This document shows, piece after piece, positions 29,515 to 44,375 of a DNA stretch of 64,000 nucleotides. The notes beneath the pieces are model-generated. The model did not search any database. It was given only the letters and a program-made list of their open reading frames with translations, and was not told the DNA's origin. Position 1 is the stretch's first letter. The number at the start of each line of letters is the position of its first letter. The translations under genes were made by a program, and so were the position numbers. The DNA comes from Staphylococcus simulans (GTDB lineage: Bacteria > Bacillota > Bacilli > Staphylococcales > Staphylococcaceae): positions 1 to 64,000 of the forward strand of contig NZ_MRZJ01000008.1 in NCBI RefSeq assembly GCF_002994445.1, written 5' to 3'.

Positions 29515-29901
29515 TTAAGCATGAATTGAATCGAAACACGGGCTTGCTTCATTCTCTTCCATGATTGAATGATTAGCGGCATCATTCGGCGTTGAGATAA
29601 ATTTGATAGTTTCCACAACCAGCTCCATACCGAAATGCGTTTGCTGGTCTTTCTCATATTTGTAGGAATGCATGTAGCCGGTAATTCCTACAAGCGTACC
29701 TTTAGTTGTATAGCTGGCAATATTTCGGGCAGTTTTGCCAAATGCTTTACAATTAATGTAGTCTACAGATTGTTGATTTTTACCTTGATAGTTATAATTT
29801 CTTTCAGTAGCAACGTTGAAGTATACAATGTCTGATTCCTCCTTTGCGATAATCTGAGGCTGCTTAGTTAATCTTCCTACAATTACTATCTTATTGATCA
29901 T
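29515..29901 (-). CDS. Single-stranded DNA-binding protein paralogue (SsbB-like)
   Basis: OB-fold SSB protein of 128 residues (MINKIVIVGRLTKQPQ start, VDYINCKAFGKTARNIASY core) with an AAGGAGGTG site. Unlike the main SSB it has no Gly/Gln-rich linker and no acidic DDDIPF-type tip; it ends NEASPCFDSIHA. Its neighbourhood with ywpF and fabZ matches Bacillus ssbB, the competence SSB, so a role in DNA uptake or recombination is possible. The main ssb lies with rpsF/rpsR in other staphylococci. Confidence 0.88.
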   Translation of the reverse strand: MINKIVIVGRLTKQPQIIAKEESDIVYFNVATERNYNYQGKNQQSVDYINCKAFGKTARNIASYTTKGTLVGITGYMHSYKYEKDQQTHFGMELVVETIKFISTPNDAANHSIMEENEASPCFDSIHA

Positions 29902-30086
29902 TTGTTCACCTCCTTGTTAATATCTTATTCAGATTCGGGCTTACCGTCAAAACGAAAATAATGAAAAATTATATACTGTTTATACTCATTTTTTAAGGTA
30001 TCTCTCAAATATTTTCATAATTTACGCTATACTAGAGGAAGAATAAACGAATTCGCAGAATTTTAAAAAGATTGGAGTGACTTCAA

Positions 30087-30524
30087 TTGAAAACATTTAA
30101 AGCAGTCAGATTCCAAATCGTCACTGAAAATGGCGGTGTAATAGAATATGAATTATATGATGGCGTTATAATCAATAAAGAACAAAGCGGCACTGGCTGG
30201 TTGTTGGAAATTGTAATCTCCAGCAATCATTATGACATTATGAAAGAATATATGGATGATGAAACATTATTAGATATCCGTGTTGTTATTACACGTCCTT
30301 CGAATGATCCGGCATTGTTCGATGCGACCATCAAAAACATATCATTGTATGATAATGAACGTATGTCTATTATTTTTGATTGCCACGTCTATACATTAAG
30401 ACAAGTCTATGCTGAAAACTTATTAGCACAACTCGTCGACGAGGGATTTTCAGGAGAAGAACTGAAAACTACCTTCAATCGAATGATGCAATCTAAACCG
30501 CGTTTAAAAGATGAAAAAAGATAA
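30087..30524 (+). CDS. ywpF: YwpF-like family protein
   Basis: A 145-residue protein of the YwpF-like family, whose function is unknown. It starts at TTG after TTGGAGTG. The N-terminal half is beta-rich (KTFKAVRFQIVTENGGVIEY) and the C-terminal end is charged (QSKPRLKDEKR). There is no signal peptide or membrane helix. It is divergent from the ssb paralogue and convergent with fabZ, as in Bacillus, where ywpF lies close to ssbB and fabZ. Confidence 0.8.
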   Translation: MKTFKAVRFQIVTENGGVIEYELYDGVIINKEQSGTGWLLEIVISSNHYDIMKEYMDDETLLDIRVVITRPSNDPALFDATIKNISLYDNERMSIIFDCHVYTLRQVYAENLLAQLVDEGFSGEELKTTFNRMMQSKPRLKDEKR

Positions 30525-30544
30525 AGTAATTCAAAATTAAAAAT

Positions 30545-30587
30545 GCTCCCTTTACTACAAACTCTGAAAGTCTGTAATAAAGGGAGC
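30545..30587. terminator. Bidirectional terminator between ywpF and fabZ
   Basis: Nineteen-base arms with two G-T-type differences (30545-30563 and 30569-30587) around a five-base loop, with T-rich tails on both strands. Confidence 0.9.
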
Positions 30588-30602
30588 GTTTATTTTGATT
30601 TT

Positions 30603-31040
30603 TTATACGTCTTGAATTGCGAAAGTCAATTCACAACTGCATGCTAATTGACCGTCTACTGTAGCTTTTGCCGTACCTTTACCGATAGGTCCGCGCATTT
30701 TTGTAATTTCAACTTCAAGCTGCAATGTATCACCCGGCACAACTTGCTTTTTAAAGCGGCATTTATCAATACCTGCAAATAAAGCAATTTTTCCTTTGTT
30801 TTGTTCGCTGTTCAAGATTGCAACTGCACCTGTTTGTGCTAATGCTTCAGTAATCAACACACCTGGCATTACCGCATATTCAGGGAAATGGCCTTGGAAG
30901 AATGGTTCGTTCCCAGAAACTTGTTTGATAGCTACGCATCGTTGTCCTTCTTCATACTCCACCACTTTATCGATTAATAAAAAAGGTTGGCGATGCGGGA
31001 TGATTTCCTTGATTTGATTATAGTCAAAAATTGTTTCCAT
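30603..31040 (-). CDS. fabZ: 3-hydroxyacyl-[acyl-carrier-protein] dehydratase FabZ
   Basis: Hot-dog-fold dehydratase of type II fatty-acid synthesis. The motif [10 protein letters not shown] holds the active-site region, and the [22 protein letters not shown] helix holds the catalytic Glu. I start it at ATG 31040 after GGAGG, giving 145 residues; the earlier ATG includes the ribosome site. It is the last gene after murA and the epuA-like gene. Confidence 0.96.
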   Translation of the reverse strand: METIFDYNQIKEIIPHRQPFLLIDKVVEYEEGQRCVAIKQVSGNEPFFQGHFPEYAVMPGVLITEALAQTGAVAILNSEQNKGKIALFAGIDKCRFKKQVVPGDTLQLEVEITKMRGPIGKGTAKATVDGQLACSCELTFAIQDV

Positions 31041-31044
31041 TATG

Positions 31045-31236
31045 TTAACCTCCAAAAATTTGCTTGAAATGATACCAGGTTTGGTAATCGAATAGTTTAA
31101 GCGGATTTTGATGATTGAGCAGAAAACCGATACACATGCCGATGATAAACATACATACCATCAGTATGAGCACAATCAAAATATGATATCCCATAGGCAA
31201 ACGCATCAATTTACTGCTCCATTGCTTAATCATCAT
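31045..31236 (-). CDS. EpuA-like small membrane protein (DNA-directed RNA polymerase beta-subunit-associated family)
   Basis: A 63-residue single-span membrane protein: basic N-terminus, one long helix ([19 protein letters not shown]) and a C-terminal [20 protein letters not shown] typical of the EpuA family, which streptococci also carry downstream of murA. Databases often label it an RNA polymerase beta subunit, which is misleading. The true role is unknown. It lies in the murA-fabZ operon, four bases before fabZ. Confidence 0.75.
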   Translation of the reverse strand: MMIKQWSSKLMRLPMGYHILIVLILMVCMFIIGMCIGFLLNHQNPLKLFDYQTWYHFKQIFGG

Positions 31237-31252
31237 TCTTCCCCTTGCTTAA

Positions 31253-32524
31253 TTATTTGCTTACACGTTCGATATCAGCACCTAATGCTTTAAGTTTGCC
31301 GTTAAAATTAACGTAGCCTCTATCTAAATGTTTTAATTCTGAAACTTCAGTAGTACCTTCTGCCACAAGTCCGGCTAAAATTAATGCTGCAGCGGCACGT
31401 AAATCTGTTGCTTTAACTTGTGCGCCTTGTAAATGGCTTTTGCCTGTAATTTTAGCATTGCGGCCTTCTACTGTAATTTGTGCATTCATACGTTTGAACT
31501 CTGCTACGTGCATAAAGCGGTTCTCAAATACTGTTTCAGTAATCACTTTATGGCCTTCTGCAGTAAGAAGCAATGCCATGATTTGCGACTGCATATCTGT
31601 AGGGAAGCCTGGGTGCGGTAATGTTTTAACATCTACCGGTTTCAATTCGCCTTCAGCTGTAACACGAATCGCATTTTCGTGATACTCTAAATGAACGCCC
31701 ATTTCTTCTAATTTATATAATAAACTTGTCATGTGCTCTCTGATCGCACCTTTAACAAGGACATCCCCTCTTGTGATTGCGCCTGCTACTAATAACGTAC
31801 CAGCTTCAATACGGTCAGGAATGATAGAATGTTCAACACCGTGCAAGGCTTCTACACCATGAATCGTAATCGTATCTGTACCTGCACCTGTGACATTGCC
31901 GCCCATTTCATTAATGTAGTTAGCTAAATCTACAATTTCTGGTTCGCGGGCTACGTTTTCAATAACTGACTTACCTTTTGCCAATGAAGCAGCCATGATA
32001 ATGTTTTGAGTTGCGCCGACACTTGGGAAATCTAAATGAATATCTGCACCTGTTAAACCATTTGAAGTTTCCGCAAATACAAATCCGTTTTCTAAATGGA
32101 TTTTTGCGCCTAGAGCTTCGAATCCTTTAATATGCTGCTCGATAGGTCTGCTTCCAATCGAACATCCGCCAGGCAAAGCAACTTTTGCATGACCTAATCT
32201 TGCTAGTAAAGGCCCCATCACTAAAATGCTGGCACGCATTTTACTTACATACTCATACGGTGCTTCATAGTTAAGTTGTTTTGTCGCATCTACTGTGACA
32301 CTGTTGCTGTCCTTATGGTAAGCAATCTCTGCATTTAATGTTGATAATACATTATTAATTGTTTCTACATCGCTTAACTCCGGAACATTATGTAATGTAC
32401 TTGTTCCTTTTGAAGCTAAGAGTGATGCCGTAAGTATCGGCAGAACCGCATTTTTAGCTCCTTCAACTTGTACTTCACCTACAAGGCGGTTGCCACCTTT
32501 AATAATCATTCTATCTCTATTCAT
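31253..32524 (-). CDS. murA: UDP-N-acetylglucosamine 1-carboxyvinyltransferase MurA
   Basis: First committed enzyme of peptidoglycan synthesis and the fosfomycin target. It is a 423-residue inside-out alpha/beta barrel, with catalytic Cys in [16 protein letters not shown] and the substrate-binding KNAVLPI near the start. A GGAGG site precedes the ATG. It is one of two MurA-type genes in the window; this one, downstream of the atp operon, corresponds to staphylococcal MurA proper, and murZ is the paralogue. Confidence 0.97.
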   Translation of the reverse strand: MNRDRMIIKGGNRLVGEVQVEGAKNAVLPILTASLLASKGTSTLHNVPELSDVETINNVLSTLNAEIAYHKDSNSVTVDATKQLNYEAPYEYVSKMRASILVMGPLLARLGHAKVALPGGCSIGSRPIEQHIKGFEALGAKIHLENGFVFAETSNGLTGADIHLDFPSVGATQNIIMAASLAKGKSVIENVAREPEIVDLANYINEMGGNVTGAGTDTITIHGVEALHGVEHSIIPDRIEAGTLLVAGAITRGDVLVKGAIREHMTSLLYKLEEMGVHLEYHENAIRVTAEGELKPVDVKTLPHPGFPTDMQSQIMALLLTAEGHKVITETVFENRFMHVAEFKRMNAQITVEGRNAKITGKSHLQGAQVKATDLRAAAALILAGLVAEGTTEVSELKHLDRGYVNFNGKLKALGADIERVSK

Positions 32525-32626
32525 TACTACTCCTCCACTTTTTACTCCTAAACATCTTCAATTCAAATTAGTTCTTATCTCTTCTATTATTATATATGGA
32601 ATAACATTCGAATTACACTCAAACGA

Positions 32627-32860
32627 TTAGCTTCCAATATATTTGATTTGTGTTGAGAATTGCAGTAAATCAATTATAAAATTACTGACTCCTGTACCGA
32701 TTAAGATTGCGATAAATATCATCAGTACCTGAACTTGAACAGGATAGCCTTTCTTAAAGAATTGCTCTAACCTGATCGCATTCAATGCCCAATAAGCTGC
32801 ACAAATGCATAACACATGCATGATTAAATGCGCTATCGCAAAATGTCCTAAATATTCCAT
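32627..32860 (-). CDS. DUF1146 family (YwzB-like) membrane protein
   Basis: A 77-residue protein with two membrane helices (FAIAHLIMHVLCICAAYWAL and VQVLMIFIAILIGTGVSNFI) joined by a charged loop, typical of DUF1146. In Bacillus ywzB also sits between the atp operon and murA, so position supports the assignment. Its function is unknown. Confidence 0.85.
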   Translation of the reverse strand: MEYLGHFAIAHLIMHVLCICAAYWALNAIRLEQFFKKGYPVQVQVLMIFIAILIGTGVSNFIIDLLQFSTQIKYIGS

Positions 32861-32994
32861 TAGTCTAGTCGTCTCCTCAATTGTTTACTGTCTCATATTG
32901 TACATTAAATCTATTAAAAATCATACAATCAACATCAAATCTTCAATAATTTGGTACAGTGTTCATTTATATGTTTACCCGAATTTTGAACATT

Positions 32995-33032
32995 AAAAAA
33001 TAGGATATATCTCGTTTTGAGATATATCCTAT
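32995..33032 (-). terminator. Terminator of the ATP synthase operon
   Basis: Fourteen-base perfect arms ATAGGATATATCTC (33000-33013) and its complement (33019-33032), a five-base loop, and six T on the minus strand, directly after atpC. Confidence 0.95.
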
Positions 33033-33044
33033 GATAAATGGTTG

Positions 33045-33452
33045 TCATTCTTCCATTTCAGAAACTTTAATGCGGTTTTCCGCACGCTCTAAAGCTCGTT
33101 CTGCTCTGTTAATGTCAGTATCTTCGTCATTGTTATTCAAATGTGATTCTGCTCGTTCTTTAGCCGATCTTGCACGTTTGACATCAATATCCGCAGCTTT
33201 TTCTGCTGTTTGTACAATTATTGATGTACTTTCTTGTCTGATTTCAACGAAACCATCACTGACCGCAATGAATTCAATCCCATCTGTATAATGTACCTTA
33301 ACATAACCAGTTTTGATAGCTGTTACAGTCGGAATGTGCCCATACATTACACCGATGTCGCCTCCAACTGTCTGCAGAATAGCAATTTCAACATTATCTT
33401 GGTTATAAACAGAACCATTAGGAGTAACAATATTAACGTTCATTGTGTTCAT
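33045..33452 (-). CDS. atpC: F1Fo ATP synthase epsilon subunit
   Basis: Central-stalk regulatory subunit of F1, 135 residues. It has the beta-sandwich N-terminal domain (VNIVTPNGSVYN, GDIGVMYGHIPTVTAIKTG) and a helical C-terminal part. An AGGAGG site precedes the first ATG. Last gene of the atp operon. Confidence 0.96.
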   Translation of the reverse strand: MNTMNVNIVTPNGSVYNQDNVEIAILQTVGGDIGVMYGHIPTVTAIKTGYVKVHYTDGIEFIAVSDGFVEIRQESTSIIVQTAEKAADIDVKRARSAKERAESHLNNNDEDTDINRAERALERAENRIKVSEMEE

Positions 33453-33471
33453 TAAACTTTACCTCCTAATA

Positions 33472-35773
<2,302 letters not shown>

Positions 35774-35806
35774 TATTTCACCACCTTATTATTACTTCGC
35801 TTCATC

Positions 35807-37318
<1,512 letters not shown>

Positions 37319-37341
37319 CTATGTCACTCCTCTATAATTAA

Positions 37342-37881
37342 TTATTTCGTTCTAGTAAATCTTCTTTCTAAGTTAACGAGATCATTTTGAATACTGCCGT
37401 CATAAACTTTTGTTCCTACTTTTGTTCTTACACCGCCGATTAATGATGGGTTAAGCACATTTGTAAGAATGACTTTGCTAAGACCTGTACGTTGAATTAA
37501 AGACTCCCCTACTTGATCAAGCTCTTCTTGAGTAAGCTCATGTACAGACTCTACAGTTGCAAAATCTTGATTGTAATGTTTGTTATACAATCCTTGGAAT
37601 TCAACAAATACTTCGTCTAAAATCGCTAAGTTGCGATTTTCAGCTAATACATATAAAGCATTTTTCAAGTATTCATTTACACCCTGGAATGTTGCATCGA
37701 CAAAGTCTTTACGATTCTTTGCAATATTCTTTGGATCCTCATCGAAAGATTTTAATTTCTCTTTATAAGGAATTACTGCTTCATTAATAACAGCAAATTC
37801 ATCGTACATTAAATCTAAAACATCTTTATCGAGTGACGTTTCATACAGTGCTTGGGCATATTTTTTAGCAACATTTGCCAT
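37342..37881 (-). CDS. atpH: F1Fo ATP synthase delta subunit
   Basis: Peripheral-stalk subunit joining F1 to the b subunits, 179 residues. The N-terminal VAKKYAQALYE and the C-terminal GGVRTKVGTKVYDGSIQNDL motifs are typical. Its start and the atpF stop overlap by one base. Confidence 0.96.
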   Translation of the reverse strand: MANVAKKYAQALYETSLDKDVLDLMYDEFAVINEAVIPYKEKLKSFDEDPKNIAKNRKDFVDATFQGVNEYLKNALYVLAENRNLAILDEVFVEFQGLYNKHYNQDFATVESVHELTQEELDQVGESLIQRTGLSKVILTNVLNPSLIGGVRTKVGTKVYDGSIQNDLVNLERRFTRTK

Positions 37882-38405
37882 TATTTATCCCCTACCTCTT
37901 TAATGTACTTGTCGATCAAGTCTTTTTGATCTTTTTCTGAAATATCTTTTTGTAAAATTTTAGACGCAATCAGAACTGACAACTTAGATACTTCATCGTT
38001 GATTTCAGAGATTGCACGTTCTTTTTGGCTGTTGATTTCACTTTGTGCAGTTTCAATCATGCCGTTAGCACGAACATTTGCTTCATGAATGATTTGTTCA
38101 TGTTGGTCGCGTGCTTGAACTTTTGCTTCTTCTAAGATTTTTTGAACCTCATCTTGAGTTTCTCTTAGTGTTTGTCTATTTCGTTCTTCTAGTTTTTGAG
38201 CATTAATTTTAGCTTGTTCTGCATCATCGATATCTTTGTTGATATCTTGTTCACGTTTATCCATTACAGCTTTCAATGGACCCCACGCGAATTTTTTAAG
38301 CAATGCTAAAAGGATTAAGAAAGTAATTAATGTTACTAATGCTGAACCCCATTCAACACCGCCGCCTGCAGCACCTAAAACTAATGTGTTTGTAGTCGCA
38401 GTCAC
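37881..38405 (-). CDS. atpF: F1Fo ATP synthase b subunit
   Basis: Peripheral stalk, 174 residues: one N-terminal membrane helix (about 18-38) then a long charged coiled coil ([20 protein letters not shown] region). Like its S. aureus homologue it begins with a short hydrophobic VLGAAGGG segment before the helix. Confidence 0.96.
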   Translation of the reverse strand: MTATTNTLVLGAAGGGVEWGSALVTLITFLILLALLKKFAWGPLKAVMDKREQDINKDIDDAEQAKINAQKLEERNRQTLRETQDEVQKILEEAKVQARDQHEQIIHEANVRANGMIETAQSEINSQKERAISEINDEVSKLSVLIASKILQKDISEKDQKDLIDKYIKEVGDK

Positions 38406-38520
38406 AGTACTTGGACACTCCTTTCATTCAAAGTCCTCTATTGGCATTTAGTGTTAATTCATTACGAAAGAAATGGCGAATGTCGATAATCTGACTTCGC
38501 CGCTTGCCTCAATGTTTCTA

Positions 38521-38766
<246 letters not shown>

Positions 38767-38780
38767 TTAATTTAGAAAAA

Positions 38781-39539
<759 letters not shown>

Positions 39540-39890
39540 TTACATTTTGTGAAGAAATGGTCGGAAAATGATTAAAAAATATGAAATCATTAAACCAATC
39601 ATTACACCAAATATATTCACTTGGTTTTTAAAGAAAAGCCAGATGCAACAAGCTGCTAAAGCGACTAAAAAGCGCCATATGCCCCCTGTTGATATCTGAG
39701 ACGTTTCTTCTTTCTGCGCCTTAGATAAATATAATTCAAAGATGTATGTATTGATTAAGGAACCAAATGAACCAATGATAAGACCAATAATGAAAGGCTT
39801 GGGTATTAAAAATGCAATAATAACCAAAGCTGACAACCAATAAATGTAATATTGAAGAAATTTCTTAAAGATAAAGTTGAACTGTTTCAT
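39540..39890 (-). CDS. atpI: ATP synthase protein I (AtpI)
   Basis: A 116-residue protein with four membrane helices that aids assembly of the c ring. The first gene of the atp operon, it follows the operon promoter at 39956-39985. AtpI proteins diverge quickly, so position and topology carry the call. Confidence 0.88.
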   Translation of the reverse strand: MKQFNFIFKKFLQYYIYWLSALVIIAFLIPKPFIIGLIIGSFGSLINTYIFELYLSKAQKEETSQISTGGIWRFLVALAACCIWLFFKNQVNIFGVMIGLMISYFLIIFRPFLHKM

Positions 39891-39955
39891 TTATTGTGCC
39901 TCATTTCACATGGAGATACGAATCATTTGTAAACCATTTCATCCATACAGTTTTA

Positions 39956-39985
39956 ATCATAATATAGCAACGGAACACGTGTCAA
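39956..39985 (-). promoter_or_regulatory. Promoter of the ATP synthase operon
   Basis: Minus strand consensus TTGACA (39980-39985), an 18-base spacer and TATGAT (39956-39961). It precedes atpI by about 66 bases. Confidence 0.78.
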
Positions 39986-40050
39986 TTACATTCAAAATAT
40001 GCTATTCTTATGAACTACAATTGTCACATTTTCGACACATTTTTAACAAT

Positions 40051-41202
40051 TTATTCATAATTATCTTTATTTTCATTAAAATCTAACGGTTTTTCACTTG
40101 TTAGACTAAAATAATACTTAATATTGTCACAAATTCGCTGAGAAGCTTTTCCATCACCATAAGGATTGGCTGTTTCACTCATTTGCTTATAAATTGCTTG
40201 ATCTGTTAACAATTGTTCCGCTTCTCGATACACATCCGCTTCATCTGTACCTGCCAACTTCAATGTTCCTGCTGCGACACCTTCAGGTCGTTCTGTCGTA
40301 TCTCTCAAAACAAGCACAGGCTTGCCTAACGATGGTGCTTCTTCTTGAATACCGCCTGAATCCGTCAATATCAAGTAAGATTGATGTGCAAAGTTATGGA
40401 AATCCACAACATCTAAGGGCTCAATCAATTCAATGCGATCATGATGGCTCAAGTAGCGTTGTGCAATCGCTCTGACTTTAGGATTCTTATGCATAGGATA
40501 AACCGCCACAACATCCTCATGTGCTTCTACCAGCTTGCGAACTGCAGAAAAGATATGTTCCATCGGCTTGCCTAGGTTTTCTCTGCGATGTGCAGTCAGC
40601 AGCAATACACGCTTGCCTTTATGTCGCTCCATAACTTCTGAATGATAGTTATCTTGAATTGTCGTAGCCATTGCATCAATCGCAGTATTGCCTGTCACCG
40701 CAATTTTAGATGCATCGGTATTTTCATTTAATAAATTTGCTTTAGCTTGTGCTGTCGGTGCAAAATGCAAATCAGCTAATTTACTGATCATTTGGCGATT
40801 CATCTCTTCAGGATAAGGTGAATACTTATTCCAAGTTCTCAGCCCTGCTTCAACATGACCGATGGCAACTTGATTGTAAAATGCAGCTAAACTGCTCGCA
40901 AAAGCGGTCATCGTGTCGCCATGTACCAAAATCATATCCGGCTGTTCTTGTTGAATGACTGCTTCTAACCCTTTCAGCACTTTAGTTGTGATGTCTGATA
41001 GCGTTTGCCCCGACTTCATAATGTTCAAATCATAATCAGGCTGAATGTTAAACGTATCCAGTACAGAATCCAGCATTTCTCTATGTTGTGCTGTGACAAC
41101 AACGATTGGCACTAATTCTTCTTCTTTTTTTAATTGATTGACCAACGGTGCCATTTTTATAGCTTCAGGTCGTGTGCCGAAGATTGTCATAATTTTTTTC
41201 AA
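40051..41202 (-). CDS. mnaA: UDP-N-acetylglucosamine 2-epimerase (non-hydrolysing)
   Basis: Converts UDP-GlcNAc to UDP-ManNAc, which staphylococci need for the wall teichoic acid linkage unit. Motifs: IFGTRPEAIKMAPLV, VHGDTMTAFASSLAAF, VEAGLRT and LTDSGGIQEEAPSLGKP. I start it at TTG 41202, seven bases after GGAGG, giving MKKIMTIFGTRP and 383 residues. The leader holds one arm of a 15-base inverted repeat. Confidence 0.93.
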   Translation of the reverse strand: MKKIMTIFGTRPEAIKMAPLVNQLKKEEELVPIVVVTAQHREMLDSVLDTFNIQPDYDLNIMKSGQTLSDITTKVLKGLEAVIQQEQPDMILVHGDTMTAFASSLAAFYNQVAIGHVEAGLRTWNKYSPYPEEMNRQMISKLADLHFAPTAQAKANLLNENTDASKIAVTGNTAIDAMATTIQDNYHSEVMERHKGKRVLLLTAHRRENLGKPMEHIFSAVRKLVEAHEDVVAVYPMHKNPKVRAIAQRYLSHHDRIELIEPLDVVDFHNFAHQSYLILTDSGGIQEEAPSLGKPVLVLRDTTERPEGVAAGTLKLAGTDEADVYREAEQLLTDQAIYKQMSETANPYGDGKASQRICDNIKYYFSLTSEKPLDFNENKDNYE

Positions 41203-41223
41203 ATCATTTCCTCCTATACAGAG

Positions 41224-41297
41224 AAAGAGTATGCAAATCAATATTTAACAGATTTAAACACGTTGTGCATTCATGCTAAATAATTTGCATACTCTTT
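41224..41297. repeat. 15-base inverted repeat between upp and mnaA
   Basis: Arms 41224-41238 and 41283-41297 (AAAGAGTATGCAAAT and its exact complement) with a 44-base loop. It could be the upp terminator, but the tail is CTTTCTCTG rather than a T-run, and it ends ten bases before the mnaA ribosome site, so it could also act as a leader structure. Confidence 0.7.
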
Positions 41298-41368
41298 TGT
41301 TTATTCATCTATATATCATATCAAAACATTATGCTTATCTTATAGATAGCATTTTACATTCAGACAAC

Positions 41369-41998
41369 TTATTTTGTTCCGAATAAGCGGTCTCCAGCAT
41401 CACCTAAACCTGGGATGATATATGCTTTATCATTTAGCTTTTCATCTAGTGCAGCAATGTAAATATCTACATCAGGGTGTGCTTCTTGTAATTTTTCAAC
41501 ACCTTCATTTGCCGCAATCAAACACATGAAACGAATGTGTTTGGCACCGCGCTTTTTCAATGAGTTGATAGCTTCGATTGCTGAAGCACCTGTCGCTAAC
41601 ATCGGATCTACGACAATAATTTGTCTTTCTTCAATATCTTGCGGTAATTTCACAAAATATTCTACTGCTTCCAATGTTTTCGGGTCACGGTATAAGCCGA
41701 CGTGGCCTACACGTGCTGCTGGAATTAAGCTTAAGACACCTTGCGTCATACCTAAACCAGCTCTAAGAATCGGAATAAACGCTAATTTTTTACCAGATAA
41801 TCTTTTGGCTGTTGTTTTAGTGACAGGTGTTTCGATTTCAACATCTTGAAGTTCTAAATCTCTTGTAACTTCATAAGCCATTAACATACCGACTTCGTCT
41901 ACAAGTTCTCTGAACTCTTTCGTTCCTGTATGAACGTCGCGGATATAGCTTAATTTGTGTTGAATTAACGGATGATCAAATACATGTACTTTTCCCAT
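41369..41998 (-). CDS. upp: Uracil phosphoribosyltransferase
   Basis: Pyrimidine salvage: uracil plus PRPP gives UMP. The PRPP-binding loop [14 protein letters not shown] and the uracil-binding [16 protein letters not shown] are intact over 209 residues. A strong AGGAGG site is present. It follows glyA by about 20 bases, probably one operon. Confidence 0.97.
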   Translation of the reverse strand: MGKVHVFDHPLIQHKLSYIRDVHTGTKEFRELVDEVGMLMAYEVTRDLELQDVEIETPVTKTTAKRLSGKKLAFIPILRAGLGMTQGVLSLIPAARVGHVGLYRDPKTLEAVEYFVKLPQDIEERQIIVVDPMLATGASAIEAINSLKKRGAKHIRFMCLIAANEGVEKLQEAHPDVDIYIAALDEKLNDKAYIIPGLGDAGDRLFGTK

Positions 41999-42021
41999 AA
42001 AGGAATAGCCTCCTAGTTCTC

Positions 42022-43260
42022 TTATTTATATAATGGGTGTTTTGAAGTCAACGCTTGCACACGTTCTGCAGCTTCTTTTAATTTTGCTTCATCTTTAATG
42101 TTTTGAACAACTAGGCTGATAATTTTTGCTACCTCTTCAAAATCTTTTTCGTCGAATCCGCGTGTAGTCGCCGCTGGTGTACCTAAACGTAAACCGCTTG
42201 TAACGAAAGGTTTTTCTTGGTCGAAAGGAATTGTGTTTTTGTTGCAAGTAATTCCTACTTCATCTAAAGCTTCTTCTGCTTCTTTACCAGTAATACCAAA
42301 TGAACCTTTGACATCTACAGCAACCAAGTGGTTTTCTGTTCCGCCAGAAACAACTCTGAAGCCTTCTTTAACAAGTGTTTCAGCAAGTACTTTTGCATTT
42401 TTAACAACTTGTTGTTGATAAACTTTAAACTCAGGCTGCAAAGCTTCTCCGAATGCTACTGCTTTAGCAGCAATAACATGTTCTAAAGGTCCGCCTTGGA
42501 TACCTGGGAAGATTGTTTTATCAATTTGTTTCGCATATTCTTTTTTAGTAAGAATCATACCGCCGCGAGGGCCTCTTAAAGTTTTATGCGTAGTTGTCGT
42601 TACAAAATCAGCATAGTCTACTGGGTTTTGGTGTAAACCTGCAGCAACTAAACCAGCGATGTGTGCCATGTCTACCATTAATTTAGCACCGACTTCGTCA
42701 GCAATTTCTTTGAATTTCTTGAAGTCGATTTCTCTTGGGTATGCTGATGCGCCTGCAACAATTAATTTAGGTTTGTTTTCTTTTGCAAGTCGACGTACTT
42801 CTTCATAATCAATACGTTCAGTTTCTTTATCTACTCCATACTCAACAAAGTTATAAAATTGGCCGCTGAAGTTGACTTTAGCACCGTGTGTCAAGTGGCC
42901 GCCATGGCTTAAGTTCATACCTAATACAGTGTCGCCGTAATCAAGTGCAACTAAATAAACAGCCATGTTAGCTTGTGAGCCTGAATGCGGTTGTACGTTT
43001 ACGTGTTCTGCACCGAATAATTCTTTGGCACGTTCGATTGCTAAAGTTTCAGTAACATCCACAAATTGGCAGCCGCCATAGTAACGGCGTCCTGGATAAC
43101 CTTCAGCATACTTGTTAGTCAATACTGAACCTTGTGCTTCCATTACTGCTTCAGACACAAAGTTTTCTGATGCGATTAATTCAATGTTGTTATTCTGACG
43201 ATTGTATTCGTTTTGAATAGCTTCAAATACTGCTTTGTCTTCCTTTTCGATAAATGACAT
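42022..43260 (-). CDS. glyA: Serine hydroxymethyltransferase
   Basis: PLP enzyme making glycine and methylene-THF from serine. The PLP lysine lies in [15 protein letters not shown] start it at ATG 43260 (MSFIEKED) after GGGGGAA, giving 412 residues as in S. aureus; the longer frame adds seven residues containing the ribosome site. Confidence 0.97.
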   Translation of the reverse strand: MSFIEKEDKAVFEAIQNEYNRQNNNIELIASENFVSEAVMEAQGSVLTNKYAEGYPGRRYYGGCQFVDVTETLAIERAKELFGAEHVNVQPHSGSQANMAVYLVALDYGDTVLGMNLSHGGHLTHGAKVNFSGQFYNFVEYGVDKETERIDYEEVRRLAKENKPKLIVAGASAYPREIDFKKFKEIADEVGAKLMVDMAHIAGLVAAGLHQNPVDYADFVTTTTHKTLRGPRGGMILTKKEYAKQIDKTIFPGIQGGPLEHVIAAKAVAFGEALQPEFKVYQQQVVKNAKVLAETLVKEGFRVVSGGTENHLVAVDVKGSFGITGKEAEEALDEVGITCNKNTIPFDQEKPFVTSGLRLGTPAATTRGFDEKDFEEVAKIISLVVQNIKDEAKLKEAAERVQALTSKHPLYK

Positions 43261-43285
43261 GACATCATTCCCCCAATTCATTTAG

Positions 43286-43813
43286 TTATAAAGTATAGTG
43301 AGCACGTTCGCCGCCAATTAACTTAGGTCTGGAAGTCGCAATTGTCACTACTGCATCGCCGACTGTTTTCACAGAAGTGCGCACAGGCACTGCAACATGT
43401 TTGATATGCATGCCGATCATAGTTTGACCGATATCAATACCGCAGTTTGCTGTGATATGCTCAACAACCATAGGATTGTTGAGGTGGCGATAAGCGTACG
43501 TTGACATACTGCCGCCAGCATGCGTTGCAGGTACTACAGTTACTTCTTCCATTGTAAGTGGATTGAAATGTTCACGTTCGATAGTAATTGCTCTGTTGAT
43601 GTGTTCGCAACCTTGGAATGCAAAGATGACATCCGTTTCTTTACGGACCTCCATCAACGCATCAAATAATTCTTGTGCAACATCCATAGAACCGACCGAA
43701 CCAATACGTTCGCCGATAACTTCAGATGTCGAGCAGCCGATTACACATATTTCTCCTGGTTTAAAGAAATTTTGTTCTTTCAATTCATTCAGCAACAACT
43801 TCAAGTTTTCCAT
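43286..43813 (-). CDS. ywlG: UPF0340 / TIGR01440 family protein (YwlG-like)
   Basis: A conserved 175-residue protein of unknown function found beside glyA in Bacillus and staphylococci. Seen: [30 protein letters not shown] and [13 protein letters not shown], suggesting a Rossmann-like fold with conserved Cys and His. It lies 25 bases before glyA with a good AAAGGGGTGG site. Confidence 0.88.
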   Translation of the reverse strand: MENLKLLLNELKEQNFFKPGEICVIGCSTSEVIGERIGSVGSMDVAQELFDALMEVRKETDVIFAFQGCEHINRAITIEREHFNPLTMEEVTVVPATHAGGSMSTYAYRHLNNPMVVEHITANCGIDIGQTMIGMHIKHVAVPVRTSVKTVGDAVVTIATSRPKLIGGERAHYTL

Positions 43814-43940
43814 TTAATTCCACCCCTTTTTAAAATGATGACAAGCAAAAACAAACAAGAACACCGCTTGTCTGCTTCGCTTATGTAAGCAAACCATGCT
43901 ATATAATAGCTATTATAACGCATTTAAAGCTCAACTTATA

Positions 43941-44375
43941 CTAATTATCCATATCTTTTTCCAATCGCGTTCTGACCTCATTCAGCAAGTAATTCAATTC
44001 ATTGTAAATCTGCTCATACTGTGCATGTGTACCGCCGTATGGATCTGAAACTTCACCGTTTTGTCCTGCATACTCATAAAGTGTGTACACCGGCAAATCT
44101 TCCTTAAACATCATGGCCAATTGCTGCTTATGACCTTCTGTCATCGTTAAGATTAAATCAGCATCTGTATCTTGTTCGCTGAACTGACAAGATACAGTCG
44201 GCTCATCTAAACCTTTCTCATTCAATATCTCAGCAGTATGTACGGCTGCGGGCTGTCCATCCATTGCAAATAAGCCTCTTGAATAAAATTCATATTCTGG
44301 CATTAATGATTTGGCAATACTTTCTGCCATCGGGCTCCTGCATGTATTGCCTGTACAAACAAATATTATTTTCAC
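43941..44375 (-). CDS. ptpB: Low-molecular-weight protein (arginine/tyrosine) phosphatase
   Basis: LMW phosphatase of 144 residues with the active-site loop CTGNTCRSP near the N-terminus and the catalytic DPYG near residue 111. Thr in place of the usual Leu/Ile in the loop (CTGNTCRS) marks the YwlE/PtpB protein-arginine-phosphatase subgroup, which removes McsB phosphoarginine marks. It starts at GTG after AGGAG, and this GTGA overlaps the upstream sua5-type gene's stop. Confidence 0.88.
   Translation of the reverse strand: MKIIFVCTGNTCRSPMAESIAKSLMPEYEFYSRGLFAMDGQPAAVHTAEILNEKGLDEPTVSCQFSEQDTDADLILTMTEGHKQQLAMMFKEDLPVYTLYEYAGQNGEVSDPYGGTHAQYEQIYNELNYLLNEVRTRLEKDMDN

Noticed and set aside
29902..30086. 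ComK boxes (AAAA-N5-TTTT) before the SSB paralogue
   Set aside because: The region is AT-rich, but no properly spaced pair of boxes could be made out.
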